This document shows positions 45,141 through 54,417 of a stretch of 64,000 bases of DNA, piece after piece. Position 1 is the stretch's first letter. Each line of letters opens with the position of its first letter. Below the pieces are notes generated by a model. It searched no databases and was not told the DNA's origin. It saw only the letters and a list, made by a program, of their open reading frames with translations. The position numbers and the translations under genes are program-made. The DNA comes from Alloyangia pacifica (GTDB lineage: Bacteria; Pseudomonadota; Alphaproteobacteria; Rhodobacterales; Rhodobacteraceae): NCBI RefSeq assembly GCF_003111685.1, contig NZ_CP022191.1, forward strand, positions 124,001-188,000, in the 5' to 3' direction.

Positions 45141-46232
45141 ATGAGCTTTTTCAGACCCCCTGCCCCGAGCGCGTCCCTTGATCGGAAGCGCGTGATCCAC
45201 CTCGTCGACGACACCACGCCCGGCGGCGTCATGCGGTATCTCGATTTCCTGAAAAACGATGCTGCGCTCGCCGAGGCGGCAGAGCATATCCTGCGCCCGG
45301 TCAGTCGCGGCGAGATCGGTCGGCTGTCGCTGGACGCCGAGGTCATCGTCTCGCACCTCTCGGTGAACTGGCGGGCCTTGCCCAGCCTCATTGCGCTGCG
45401 CGCCCGCCACGCCTCGGCACGGATGATCCATGTCGAACACAGCTACACCGCGGCTTTCACCGCGTTGAATGTGCCCAGCCGGGGGCGTTTCTTCACGCTC
45501 CTGCGAAGCGCCTACGCTCTTTTCGACAAAGTGGTGGCGGTGAGTGCCGCGCAGGGCGAATGGCTGCGCGCGCGCGGCATCGTGCCATGGGACAGGCTCG
45601 AGATCATTCGCCCGGCTGTCGACCTCTCGGACTTTGCCTCTCTGCCAGCACCCCGCACGCGGCCGCGCGTGATCGGTGCCTTCGGGCGCCTCGACCGTCA
45701 GAAAGGTCTCGACACGCTGATCTTGGCCTTTCGCAAAATCCCCGGGCACGACAAGACCCTGCGCCTCTATGGCGCCGGCGCCGATCTCGCCATGCTGAAA
45801 TCGCTCGCGGCCGGGGATGCGCGGATCGAATTCCCTGGCCATGTCGCGGTTCCGGCTCTGGCCATGGCCGAGGTCGACGTGGTGGCGATGCCCTCCCGCT
45901 GGGAGGCCTATGGCATCGCCGCGCTCGAAGCGCGTGTTGCCGGACGCCCCCTGGTCGCCACGAGCATCGATGGATTGCGCGACCACGCTGGCCCCGGGGT
46001 CACGCTGGTTCGGCCGGGCGCCGTGGACGAACTTTCGCAAGCGCTTCTAGAAAATGCGACCTCCAGCCAGACCTCTGATGAGCGCATCGCTCTCGCCGCC
46101 CTCTCAGAAACGGCAACGCGCGATGGCTGGCGCCGTCTGATCATGGAAGGTACCTGCTTGACCAGTGCTCGACTTGCTGAAGCTGAGATACCCTCCCTAA
46201 GCCGGGCAGCCGTGAATTGTGGCCCCCTTTGA
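45141..46232 (+). CDS. Glycosyltransferase family 4 (GT-B)
   Basis: 363 residues from ATG 45141 with AAGGAG upstream. The N-terminal half contains HLVDDTTPGGVMRYLDFL, the C-terminal half the GT4 donor-site features VIGAFGRLDRQKGLDTLILA and SRWEAYGIAALEARVAGRPL. The last ~25 residues after GWRRLIM look unlike the family. The coding end is followed after 65 bases by an IS3 relic, so the 3' end may have been altered by an insertion. Last visible gene of this transferase run. Confidence 0.88.
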   Translation: MSFFRPPAPSASLDRKRVIHLVDDTTPGGVMRYLDFLKNDAALAEAAEHILRPVSRGEIGRLSLDAEVIVSHLSVNWRALPSLIALRARHASARMIHVEHSYTAAFTALNVPSRGRFFTLLRSAYALFDKVVAVSAAQGEWLRARGIVPWDRLEIIRPAVDLSDFASLPAPRTRPRVIGAFGRLDRQKGLDTLILAFRKIPGHDKTLRLYGAGADLAMLKSLAAGDARIEFPGHVAVPALAMAEVDVVAMPSRWEAYGIAALEARVAGRPLVATSIDGLRDHAGPGVTLVRPGAVDELSQALLENATSSQTSDERIALAALSETATRDGWRRLIMEGTCLTSARLAEAEIPSLSRAAVNCGPL

Positions 46233-46297
46233 GGCAATGGACCCTTGGCACCTTTGGGCATGTGATCAGGTGCGGTCGTGCAGCGGGCCTCAGGGGT

Positions 46298-46454
46298 GCG
46301 GACTTCTGTTCGCGCACCGAGGCCGGCAAATATGCCGTGCTTGAATGGGTGGACTGACTCAACAACCGCCACCTGCTGGAGTTGAGCGGGAACGTCCCGC
46401 CAGCGTGAGCAGAGGCAGATTTCCACGCCACTCTGGAATCTGAAGGCATCGCAG
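46298..46454 (+). pseudogene. IS3-family transposase OrfB C-terminal relic
   Basis: The frame from 46298 reads the known OrfB ending pattern: EAGKYAVLEWVD, stop, LNNRHLLELSGNVPPA, stop, AEADFHATLESEGIAA. The two in-frame TGA codons fall where intact relatives have Trp and Glu, so this is a decayed fragment. The rest of 46233-46516 holds no gene. With the relic at 34378-35109 it brackets the exopolysaccharide genes. Confidence 0.8.
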
Positions 46455-46516
46455 CGCAACAAGACGACATCAGCCTTCGGCATACTCGGAGCGGTTCACA
46501 CGGCCCAGTCCCGGTT

Positions 46517-47560
46517 TCAGCAGCGGAGCCCGTCCAAGACGAGCCCCATAACCGCCGCGGTGTCTTTCCACCGCGGCAGCTTCTGGCCCAGCACGCGGGA
46601 ACGACGGGCAAGTTCGTCCCGCGCCGCTTGGGACAGCAGCAGGGTCCGCAGGTGTCCGGCGAAGGCCGCGGGATCATCCGGAGCGGCCAGAAGCGCCGCC
46701 TGCCCGACGGTGCCGGGCACTGCGCCGGTATCGCAGCTCACGATCGGCAACCCGTGACAGAGCGCTTCGGCAAGCGCCATGCCATATCCCTCGTAACGCG
46801 TCGCGAGGGCGAAGATGCGCGCTTTGCGGTAGGCCTCAGCCAGCGCCGCGTCGGGCAGTTCTCCGGTCAGCGCGACCCGCGTCCCGAGCCCGTGCTCGGC
46901 GATCAGAAGGGCCAGCTCGTCGGCGACCGCCGCATCATGTATTTTGCCAACGATCGAGGCCGTCCACTCCAGATCGGCGACGCGCGCAAGTGCGCGGATC
47001 AGTACGTCATGCCCCTTGCGCCGCGCCAGCAGGCCGACCGAAAGAATGCGCGGGCCCGCCTCGACGCGCGTCAGATCGCGCGGCCCGTCATGTCCGGGGA
47101 GCGCCACGGTGATCCGCGCGGGGTCAGCGCCAAGACCGATGTATGTCTGTCGCGTGTGCGGGCTGGTGACGACGATCTCGGCCGCAAGCGAGAGGTTCGT
47201 TCTTTCCTGCGCCAGAAGATGCTGCGCAATATCCGCAGGCAGCCCCTGCTCCATCCCCATGGGATGATGCAGCATGGCCACCACGGGGCAGGTCAGACGG
47301 GCCAGCGCCTCGGGGGGCATCGCCGCGAAGACCAACCCGTCGAGGATGAGAGGCTGATCCGGCGGCAGGGCCTCCAGCACTTTCGACACCTCGCGGCGCA
47401 GCGCCGCGCTCTGTTCCGCCGCCGCCGCCCCTGCGGGCAGCGCGATGTGTGTCACTTGCCGGCCCACCGCCTGCAGTTCTTCCAACAGGCGGCGCTCGTA
47501 GATGAAGCCGCCGGTCTTCTGGCGGTGATCGCCGGGGATTGCAAAGGCGCAGGGTCTCAT
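46517..47560 (-). CDS. Glycosyltransferase family 4 (end of the 54 kb operon)
   Basis: 347 residues; ATG 47560 overlaps the permease stop (ATGA). The N-terminus has FAIPGDHRQKTGGFIYERRL, a glycine-rich acceptor loop. The GT4 C-terminal domain has ILSVGLLARRKGHDVLIRAL and the EX7E motif in TRYEGYGMALAEALCHGLPI. It is translationally coupled to an ABC permease gene, an unusual partner for a glycosyltransferase. Likely transfers a sugar to a lipid or a small imported acceptor (inference). Confidence 0.9.
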   Translation of the reverse strand: MRPCAFAIPGDHRQKTGGFIYERRLLEELQAVGRQVTHIALPAGAAAAEQSAALRREVSKVLEALPPDQPLILDGLVFAAMPPEALARLTCPVVAMLHHPMGMEQGLPADIAQHLLAQERTNLSLAAEIVVTSPHTRQTYIGLGADPARITVALPGHDGPRDLTRVEAGPRILSVGLLARRKGHDVLIRALARVADLEWTASIVGKIHDAAVADELALLIAEHGLGTRVALTGELPDAALAEAYRKARIFALATRYEGYGMALAEALCHGLPIVSCDTGAVPGTVGQAALLAAPDDPAAFAGHLRTLLLSQAARDELARRSRVLGQKLPRWKDTAAVMGLVLDGLRC

Positions 47561-49152
47561 CGGACAAGCTGCTCGGCGCTGGTGCGGGCCAGAACCGCGC
47601 GCTCTAGTGCGGCCACCAGCGCATGGGCCAGCACCGCGGCCAGCCCGACGAGGGCGATGGCGCTCCAGAGCATGCCGTAATCCGAGGTCGAGGCCACCGT
47701 CGCCATGAGCGCGCCAATGCCGCGCCCCGTGGCCAGCCACTCGGCGGTGGTGACGGCGAGGATGGCGGCGGGGATGGCCATGCGCGCCGAGGCAAAGAAG
47801 GCTGGCAGCATGGCGGGAAGCTGCGCGCCAAGCAGCCGGCGCAGCGGGCTGGCGGCATAGACGTCGAAAAGGTCGAGCACCGCGCGGGGCGTTCGGGCGA
47901 GACCGTGCTGGCAGGCGATCAGCGTGGGAAAGAAGATCATCACCGCGACCACGGTGATGGTGCCCGCCGTGCCGCGCCCGAACGCCCAGACGATCAGCGG
48001 CCCCGTGGCGATGATCGGGATTGAGCGCAGCGCGATCGACAGCGGAAGCACCACCCGCGCGAGGCGCGGCAGAAGCGTCAGCAGCAGGGCCAGCCCCGCG
48101 CCCAGCCCCAGTCCCGCCAGATAGCCCGGCCCGGCCAGCGCCAGTGTCTCTCCGAGCGCCCCGAAGAGGCGCGCGCGCTGCGCCCCGGCACCGGCACCAG
48201 TGACCAGGTAGCTCCAGACATCCTCGGGGCGTTTTGCAAAGAAGCGCGGCACGCCGAAAAGCTCCATGCTGCCTTTCCAGATCAGCAGCGTCACGCCAAG
48301 CGCCAGCAGCGCCTGCGCGGGTGCGTCCCAGACTCGCCGGCCGCGCGCGACGGGCGGTGCCATGAGCACCTCGGGCGGAGCAAGGTCGAGACGTCGGCCA
48401 AGCGCGCCGACCGCCGCGAAGGCCAGCATGGAAACACCGGCCGCGATCACCGCGATGGCCCATGTCGCAGGCAGGTCGAGCGCCCGCAGCGCCCGCACTG
48501 TCAGCACGCCAAGCCCGCGCTCGGCGCCGGTGAACTCGCCGACCATCGCCCCGAGAAAGGCCGCCGGGGCGGCGATCTGCAGACCGGCAACGAGGTAAGG
48601 CAGCGCCGCGGGCAGCCGGACTTCGCGCAGCGCGATCATTCGTCCGCGTCCGTAGCTGCGCAGCAGGTCGAACCAGCCCTGCGGGGCGGCGCGCAGCCCC
48701 ACGAGGACAGGCAGAAAGGTGGTGTAATAGACTGCCAGGGCCGCCAGCGTTACCTGCGGGCCGCTGCCCGGCCCGTAGAGCACGCGCAGGATCGGCCCCG
48801 TGGCCACGAGCGGCAGGCAAAAGACCAGCAGCGCCAACGTCGAAAGAAGCCGTTCGCCGCGCGGCAGCAGCACCGCCAGCAGCGCCAGCAGCACCCCGGC
48901 AAGATTGCCCCAGAAGAACCCAAGCGCCGCCGAGGCCAACGTGGTGCCCAGTGCCCGCCAGAGCAGCCCGGCGTTGTTGGCCGCATAGGCGACGATCTGA
49001 CTCGGTGCCGCGATGATGAAACTGCCCGCGGTTGCGCGGGCGGCGCCCTCCCAGATCAGCAGGACCAGCAGCAGACCGAGCCCGCGCGGCAGCGGACGCG
49101 CCCGGCGCAGAGCGGTGCGGCCGCCGCGCAGGGCTCCTCGGCCTGCGCTCAT
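47557..49152 (-). CDS. Fused double ABC permease (SsuC/TauC/ThiX-like)
   Basis: 531 residues made of two BPD_transp_1 domains in tandem. Domain 1 (about 20-255) includes [20 protein letters not shown] and the EAA-like stretch [20 protein letters not shown]. Domain 2 (about 270-531) includes [20 protein letters not shown] and [20 protein letters not shown]. Most importers of this class use a homodimer of a single-domain permease; here both halves are in one chain and have diverged. It overlaps the ATPase gene (ATGA) upstream and the GT4 gene downstream. Confidence 0.9.
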   Translation of the reverse strand: MSAGRGALRGGRTALRRARPLPRGLGLLLVLLIWEGAARATAGSFIIAAPSQIVAYAANNAGLLWRALGTTLASAALGFFWGNLAGVLLALLAVLLPRGERLLSTLALLVFCLPLVATGPILRVLYGPGSGPQVTLAALAVYYTTFLPVLVGLRAAPQGWFDLLRSYGRGRMIALREVRLPAALPYLVAGLQIAAPAAFLGAMVGEFTGAERGLGVLTVRALRALDLPATWAIAVIAAGVSMLAFAAVGALGRRLDLAPPEVLMAPPVARGRRVWDAPAQALLALGVTLLIWKGSMELFGVPRFFAKRPEDVWSYLVTGAGAGAQRARLFGALGETLALAGPGYLAGLGLGAGLALLLTLLPRLARVVLPLSIALRSIPIIATGPLIVWAFGRGTAGTITVVAVMIFFPTLIACQHGLARTPRAVLDLFDVYAASPLRRLLGAQLPAMLPAFFASARMAIPAAILAVTTAEWLATGRGIGALMATVASTSDYGMLWSAIALVGLAAVLAHALVAALERAVLARTSAEQLVR

Positions 49153-49952
49153 TGCGCCGCGACACTTTCGGGGTATTGGTGGTCGCGCAGCGCATCCGTC
49201 ACCTGCGTACAGAGCGCGCGAAACTCTCCCGAGGCCAGTGCTTCTGGACCGCGCGGCCGCGGCAGGCGCACCGGGATGTCTGCGGCGACGCGCGCCGGGC
49301 GCGGGGTCAGCACGATCACCCGGTCCGACAGGCGCACCGCCTCGGCCACCGAATGGGTCACCAGGACCGACGTCGCACCACGCGCTTCCCAGAGCGGCGG
49401 CAACTCGGCGTTGAGCCGGTCGCGGGTCAGCGCATCCACCGCCGCGAAAGGCTCGTCGAGCAGCAGGAGCTCGGGTTCTCCGGCCAGGGCGCGGGCGATG
49501 GCGGCGCGCTGGCGCATGCCGCCAGACAGTTCCGCCGGGCGGCGGCGCTCGAAGCCAGACAGCCCGACCAGCGTGATGAGCTCGGCGATCATCTCGGGGT
49601 CGCGCGGTTTGCGCGCCAACGCCCGCCCCAACGCAATATTGCTCTCGACCGTGCGCCATGGCAGGAGCGCCGCATCCTGAAAGGCGACGGCCAGACCGGC
49701 ACGTTGGCGCAGCTCGTCGGGGCTCTCTGCACCGATGGTGATCCGTCCCTCGGATGGCCGCTCGAGCCCCGCGATCAGCCGCAGCAACGTCGACTTCCCG
49801 CACCCCGAGGGCCCCACCAGCGCGGTCATTTGCCCGCCGTCGAGAACGAGATCGACCTGCGCCACCGCCTCGACCGGTCGGCCCGCCCCCGCAAAGCTCT
49901 TGGCCACCCCGACAAGATGGATATCGGGGAAGCCCTCGGGAGACTGGCTCAT
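49149..49952 (-). CDS. ABC transporter ATP-binding protein (SsuB/TauB/ThiZ-like)
   Basis: 267 residues. Walker [22 protein letters not shown]-loop [15 protein letters not shown], signature [18 protein letters not shown], Walker [17 protein letters not shown], and the switch His in [16 protein letters not shown]. The sub-family serves aliphatic sulfonates, taurine, nitrate and thiamine precursors. It drives the fused permease immediately downstream, whose start overlaps its stop. Confidence 0.95.
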   Translation of the reverse strand: MSQSPEGFPDIHLVGVAKSFAGAGRPVEAVAQVDLVLDGGQMTALVGPSGCGKSTLLRLIAGLERPSEGRITIGAESPDELRQRAGLAVAFQDAALLPWRTVESNIALGRALARKPRDPEMIAELITLVGLSGFERRRPAELSGGMRQRAAIARALAGEPELLLLDEPFAAVDALTRDRLNAELPPLWEARGATSVLVTHSVAEAVRLSDRVIVLTPRPARVAADIPVRLPRPRGPEALASGEFRALCTQVTDALRDHQYPESVAAQ

Positions 49953-49988
49953 TGGCCCACAGCGACCCGCGCGGTCGCGTGACGCGTC

Positions 49989-50978
49989 CTATCCATGCAC
50001 CTCCTCCAGAATGGAGCGGTCCCAAAGATCGGGCGAGACGGGTTTGCCCAAAAGCGCCAGCGTCTCGACGTTGGCGGCGACGGTCTCGTCCGTGAACCAG
50101 CCGAACCCCTCCGCCTCAGTCAGCTCCGAGAACATCAGCGGCACCTGCCGCTCGGCCTGCAGCTTCTGCGTCGCGAGATCGAGACCTGCTTCGGGGAACA
50201 TCTCGACGGTGAGCGCGGCGGCGGCTTCGGGATCGGCCTGGTAGTCCTGCCAGCCCATGACATCGCCCTTCATTAGCGCGACAAGCTGGTCACGGCGGTT
50301 GGCGAGGTTGTCCTCGGTGGCGATGTAGGTCTGCGAATGCACCGCGTAGCCGTGATCGGCGAGCAGCATGGTGACGCACTCCACGCCCTGCATCTCCATC
50401 GCCACGGGCAGGTCGGTGGCCCAGCACAGCAGGCAGTCCACTTGCCCCTGCACCAGCGGCGCGGCGTCGTATTGGGTCGGCACCACCTCGATCTCGTCGA
50501 TCTTCACGCCGTTGATCTCGCAGAGCGCTTCCAGCACCGGGGTATTGGCCAGCGCCATGCCGATCTTCTTGCCGACCAGGTCGGCAGGGCTGTTAACCGG
50601 GTTGTCCGGCAGCGAGGCAATGGCGAAAGGGTTCTTCTGCATGGCCACGCCAATGATCTTGAATGGCGCACCCTGGTTCACCGCCGCAGCCGTGTAATCC
50701 GCCGCCGAGATGCCGATCAGCGCTGTGCCCGCGACCACCGGCGGCTCAACCGGCGCGTTTGGTCCGCCGGGCAGCAGCGAAACGTCGAGTCCCGCCTCGC
50801 TCCAGTAGCCGTTCTTGAGGGCGATATAGCTGCCGCCGAACTGCACCGAGTGCAGCCAAGACAGTTGCAGGGCGACGGGGTCCTGCGCGCTCGCGCGCCG
50901 CGGCGCCAGCAGCGTGGCTCCGGCCGCGGACAGCGCTCCCCCAAGAAAAAGGCGGCGTGTGGGTGTCAGAAAATGCAT
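49989..50978 (-). CDS. NMT1/ThiY-like substrate-binding protein with Tat signal
   Basis: 329 residues. The N-terminus TRRLFLGGALSAAGATLLA with twin arginines R8/R9 looks like a Tat signal ending near RASA. The NMT1/THI5-like fold is marked by LQLSWLHSVQFGGSYIALKN, GYWSEAGLDVSLLPGGPN, LVGKKIGMALANTPVLEALC and WFTDETVAANVETLALLGKP. Relatives bind pyrimidine or thiazole precursors of thiamine, riboflavin, or related heterocycles. There is no riboswitch-sized leader: only 30 bases separate it from the upstream gene. Ligand not predictable with confidence. Confidence 0.88.
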   Translation of the reverse strand: MHFLTPTRRLFLGGALSAAGATLLAPRRASAQDPVALQLSWLHSVQFGGSYIALKNGYWSEAGLDVSLLPGGPNAPVEPPVVAGTALIGISAADYTAAAVNQGAPFKIIGVAMQKNPFAIASLPDNPVNSPADLVGKKIGMALANTPVLEALCEINGVKIDEIEVVPTQYDAAPLVQGQVDCLLCWATDLPVAMEMQGVECVTMLLADHGYAVHSQTYIATEDNLANRRDQLVALMKGDVMGWQDYQADPEAAAALTVEMFPEAGLDLATQKLQAERQVPLMFSELTEAEGFGWFTDETVAANVETLALLGKPVSPDLWDRSILEEVHG

Positions 50979-51008
50979 GGGACCCTCCCGGTTGGAAAAG
51001 AGACTAGC

Positions 51009-51932
51009 TTAATCAGGGGTTGAGGCAATGCCGACAGAGGTCCGTGGTGCCGTCTGCGGCGCGCGGCGCAGGAAAAAGGCCCCGGGCAGCGCCGCACACA
51101 GGCTGATGAGGCCGAAGGTGATACTGGCCGCCAACCCCGCCCCGGCGTCCAAGCCGGCAATCGGAAAGAGCGCCGCCGCCGCGCCCTCGCGCCAACCCCA
51201 GCCGGCGACAGAGGCCGGCAAAAGCATCGCGGCCAGGATCAGCGGCACGATGAGCGCGGCCTTGCCTATGGGCAGTTGGCTGCAGCTGGCGAGCGTGGCG
51301 GTGACGAAGGCGGCCACGGTCAGCACGGCGATCACGAGCGACAGCGCTGCCTGCGCGGGCCAGTCGTCCAGGAGTGCCGTGTGCGCGGCCCTGCGCCAGC
51401 CATGCGCCCGACCCCTGCGGCTGGCAAGCAGCAGGGCAAGCGCGCCCGGCAGCATGGCCAATGCCGCGGCGGGCAGCCAAAGGCTGGCCGAGAGCCCCGC
51501 GACCTGCGCCGGACGTTCTGACCCCGCGAGCAATAGAACAGCGCCCGAGAGAGCGACCATCGCCATGCCCGCCTGCCCCGCCGCGCGTTCCAGCACCACT
51601 GCCTGCGCGGCGCGGCTCAGCGGGCCGCTCCGGCGGCTGCGCGCGGCCCGCGCCGCGTCGCCAAGCACGCCTCCGGGCAGGGTCTGGTTGACAAATTGCG
51701 CCATGTAATACTCTCGCACCGCCTCGCTCCGCGGCAGCTCAAGCCCCAGGGCCTTGGCGGTCCGCTGCCAGCGCAGCGCCGACAACAGCGTGACCGCGTT
51801 GAGCAGCCCCAGCGTGGCCAGCCCCCAACCTGGCGCGAGGTCCAAGAGCCTCTGCAGAGCTTCGCGCCCTTCGGCAAGCCAGAGACAGAGCCCGATCAGC
51901 GCGAGCGGCAGACAAAGACGCAGCGCACTCAT
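51009..51932 (-). CDS. Flippase-like integral membrane protein (LPG synthase TM/UPF0104 family)
   Basis: 307 residues, about seven to eight membrane helices starting with LRLCLPLALIGLCLWLAEG. The family landmark is REYYMAQFVNQTLPGGVLGD followed by an Arg-rich AARAARSRRSG. Members with this domain alone are linked to flipping or synthesis of lipid-linked glycans (AglD-like). ATG 51932 overlaps the sulfatase gene stop (ATGA). Likely handles the lipid made by the upstream phosphatidyltransferase. Confidence 0.85.
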   Translation of the reverse strand: MSALRLCLPLALIGLCLWLAEGREALQRLLDLAPGWGLATLGLLNAVTLLSALRWQRTAKALGLELPRSEAVREYYMAQFVNQTLPGGVLGDAARAARSRRSGPLSRAAQAVVLERAAGQAGMAMVALSGAVLLLAGSERPAQVAGLSASLWLPAAALAMLPGALALLLASRRGRAHGWRRAAHTALLDDWPAQAALSLVIAVLTVAAFVTATLASCSQLPIGKAALIVPLILAAMLLPASVAGWGWREGAAAALFPIAGLDAGAGLAASITFGLISLCAALPGAFFLRRAPQTAPRTSVGIASTPD

Positions 51933-53578
51933 GATCCGTCTGCCCGCATCTCGGCGCCCGCTTTGCTGGTCGCGCGCAAGAACCGGTCTCGGAACGCGGC
52001 CATCGGCCAAACCCCCTGCGCGGCAGCGGGCTGCAACCCCTCTGCCCAGCCCCATTCATCGAAGAGGCGTAGCGTATCCGCCGGGCCGATGAGATGGATG
52101 GGCACATCCTTGCCGCCCGCCTGCGCAACGAATTCGGCGGGCTGATGGTCGCCGAGCAGGATAAGAAGCGGCGGTAGGCCGCGTGGCAGCGTTGCCCAAG
52201 AAAGCACCGTGCGCAGCGTATAATCGAGCGAGCGGCCATAGTGATCGCGGATGCGGTCCGGATCGGCCCAGACCTGCTTTGGGCTGGGTCCGAGAGTGGC
52301 CTCGGCGTCGAACACACTGCCATCGCCAACCTTTTCCCAGGGCACCATGTGCGGCACCGGCGTCCAGGGCGCATGGCTGGAGATCAGGGCGATCTCGGTC
52401 ATCAGCGGCTCTTCATGATCGAGGGTCGCCCGGTCGAAAGCCGCCAGCGTGTACTGGTCGGGCATGGTCACCCAGTTGAAGGGCAGCCCGCGATAGCCGA
52501 GGTCGGCGGCGGCGCGGATCTCCTGAAACCCCATGGCCGGCCCCTCGGGCCAGTCCATCACGATCGCCGGGGCCACCGCCATCGTCCGGTAGCCCGAGCG
52601 CGCCGCGAGGGTGAACAGGGTCTGCCGCGCGCTCGCCAGAAAGGCGCGATAGCGCCGCTGGTCGCTGACCTGCACGCCCGCCGCGAGCGTCGCATGGGCC
52701 AGCCAGCTCTGGCCGCCCTGCACCGGCGAGGCCAGCCAGCCGGAGCGCGCCGCCAGCCCGGCCTGCGCCAGCGCCGCCTCTCCGGCGTGCAGCGTGGCGA
52801 GATGGCGCGGCGCATAGAGCGGGTTGTCAAAGGCCGCGCGTCCGTAGCTTTCGGCATAGACGATCACCACCGGGCGCCCCGCGAGTTTCGACAGAAGATT
52901 GCCGCGGCGGGCCCAGGGATCCTCGGCGGCGGCGCGCTCGAACTCGGCCAATGCGGCGCGCGCGCGCGCGAAGCCCCGGATATGCTCGGCCGCCAGCCGC
53001 GCGGTGAACGCGCTGCCGGGCGGGCGCCAGCCCTGCCAGCCATTGAGCGCCGTGCGGATCTCGGCGGCGCAGAGCAGCGCGAACACCAGCGCGACCCCGC
53101 CCGCCAAGAGCCGCAGGCCGCCCAGGAGCCGACTGCCGCTGCGGGCCCACAACCGCAGCGCACGGTAGAGAAGGATCATCGCGCCGCCCAGCAGCAGCGC
53201 CAGCGCTGCGCCAATCGCCAGAGTGCCCGCCAGTCCCGCGCTGCCGCGCAGCAAATGCGCCGCGGCCGGCACAAGATGCATGTCCGCCAGCGGATCGAAG
53301 CCCCGACCGAAGGCGGCATAGGCGGAAAGATCGGCCAATTTGAGCATCGTGATCAGGGTGAGCGCCGCGGTGGCTGCGATTGCCAGCGGCCGGGCGTGCC
53401 CGCCAAGCGCCAGCATGCCCAGCAGCAGCACCGGCAATTCCAGCGGCACCATCGCCAACGCGGGCCAGTGCAAGGCATCCGGGTGGTTCGGCAGGACCAG
53501 GACAAGATCGACAAGCACCGCCGAGAGGAAAAGCGCCAGCCAGAGGCGGAGCGTCGCTGCCGTGCCGGGCCCGGTCAC
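51929..53578 (-). CDS. Membrane-anchored sulfatase-fold protein (phosphoethanolamine/phosphoglycerol transferase-like)
   Basis: 549 residues from GTG 53578 (GTGA overlap with the upstream gene). The first ~200 residues hold five or so membrane helices (LALFLSAVLVDLVLVL, VPLELPVLLLGMLALGG, AGTLAIGAALALLLGGAMIL). The periplasmic alkaline-phosphatase-fold domain begins VVIVYAESYGRAAFDNPLYA and has the metal-binding GDHQPA near the end. Build resembles LPS/OPG phospho-head-group transferases more than true sulfatases. With the neighbouring CDP-alcohol enzyme it probably decorates a glycan with a lipid-derived head group (inference). Confidence 0.83.
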   Translation of the reverse strand: MTGPGTAATLRLWLALFLSAVLVDLVLVLPNHPDALHWPALAMVPLELPVLLLGMLALGGHARPLAIAATAALTLITMLKLADLSAYAAFGRGFDPLADMHLVPAAAHLLRGSAGLAGTLAIGAALALLLGGAMILLYRALRLWARSGSRLLGGLRLLAGGVALVFALLCAAEIRTALNGWQGWRPPGSAFTARLAAEHIRGFARARAALAEFERAAAEDPWARRGNLLSKLAGRPVVIVYAESYGRAAFDNPLYAPRHLATLHAGEAALAQAGLAARSGWLASPVQGGQSWLAHATLAAGVQVSDQRRYRAFLASARQTLFTLAARSGYRTMAVAPAIVMDWPEGPAMGFQEIRAAADLGYRGLPFNWVTMPDQYTLAAFDRATLDHEEPLMTEIALISSHAPWTPVPHMVPWEKVGDGSVFDAEATLGPSPKQVWADPDRIRDHYGRSLDYTLRTVLSWATLPRGLPPLLILLGDHQPAEFVAQAGGKDVPIHLIGPADTLRLFDEWGWAEGLQPAAAQGVWPMAAFRDRFLRATSKAGAEMRADGS

Positions 53579-54315
53579 CGCCGCCTCGCCAGCCAGAGAA
53601 CGTCGCGCGCGAAGGACCACACCAGCAGCGCCAGTGCCAGCAGCGCCGCGACCTCGGACCACGGCGGCACGGCCACCGGCGCGAGCAGCGTCGCCAGCAC
53701 CGCGATCTGCACCACGCAAACCAACTTGCGGCGGACCCTCTGAGGCAATGGAGCGTTCAGCCACGGCCAGAGCATGCTCGCGGTCACGAAAAGGTAACGC
53801 AAGCTGCCCAGAAGCAGCACCCAGCCTCCCGCCGCGCCGCTGCGCCATGCGACCGCCGCGAGCAACAGGGCAAAGACGCTGTCGACCTCCATGTCGAACC
53901 GCGCGCCCCATGGTCCATCCAGTCCGCTTCGCCGGGCCAGCGGGCCGTCGACCCCATCGAGCGCCAAAGTGAGCAAGGCGAGGCAGAAGAAACCCCAGCC
54001 CGACGCGCCCTCGGTCAGCCCGGGGCGCGCCAAGGGCACAAGCATGAGCGCCGCCAGCGCCAGCCTGCCGAGGGTGAGCGCATTGGCACAGCCGAGCCGC
54101 GGCGCGGTCCAGTGCCGCAGCAGGAAGTGCCCCGAGATGCACGCCCCCAACCCAAAGCCCAGCACTGGCAGCAGCATCGCCGATCCGACCAGCCACCACG
54201 ACAGCGCAAAGAGCGCGATCGCAAAGCCAGTGGCCAGCAGCACCAGGGACGCGAAAGGCGTCCTTGCGCCGCTCAGAGCCGGGGCGCGCTGCAGGTGGGG
54301 CGGCGGCAGATCCAT
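53575..54315 (-). CDS. CDP-alcohol phosphatidyltransferase family protein
   Basis: 246 residues with six or so membrane helices. The complete signature D-x2-DG-x2-AR-x8-G-x3-D-x3-D is present in LDGVDGPLARRSG followed by LDGPWGARFDMEVD. It transfers a phospho-group from a CDP-alcohol to another alcohol, making a phospholipid or polyol-phosphate. First gene of the operon continuing to 46517; its start region (54316-54417) is shared with the divergent cytochrome gene. The alcohol acceptor cannot be inferred. Confidence 0.9.
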   Translation of the reverse strand: MDLPPPHLQRAPALSGARTPFASLVLLATGFAIALFALSWWLVGSAMLLPVLGFGLGACISGHFLLRHWTAPRLGCANALTLGRLALAALMLVPLARPGLTEGASGWGFFCLALLTLALDGVDGPLARRSGLDGPWGARFDMEVDSVFALLLAAVAWRSGAAGGWVLLLGSLRYLFVTASMLWPWLNAPLPQRVRRKLVCVVQIAVLATLLAPVAVPPWSEVAALLALALLVWSFARDVLWLARRR

Positions 54316-54417
54316 TTCGAATGAAGTGCTGCCATGTCAGAGCCTGTCAAGCACCGCCCTTTACGTTGGGGCAGATACTCACTACGCTGTGACAGCTCAG
54401 AACCGGGAGGTCGGCGC

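Noticed and set aside
46517..49195. Single 892-codon frame that would fuse a proline/arginine-rich protein to the GT4
   Set aside because: The upstream part is an out-of-frame reading of the double permease gene; the real GT4 start is ATG 47560, overlapping the permease stop.
50979..51008. TPP or FMN riboswitch ahead of the ThiY-like binding protein
   Set aside because: Only 30 bases separate it from the preceding gene, too short for any known riboswitch.
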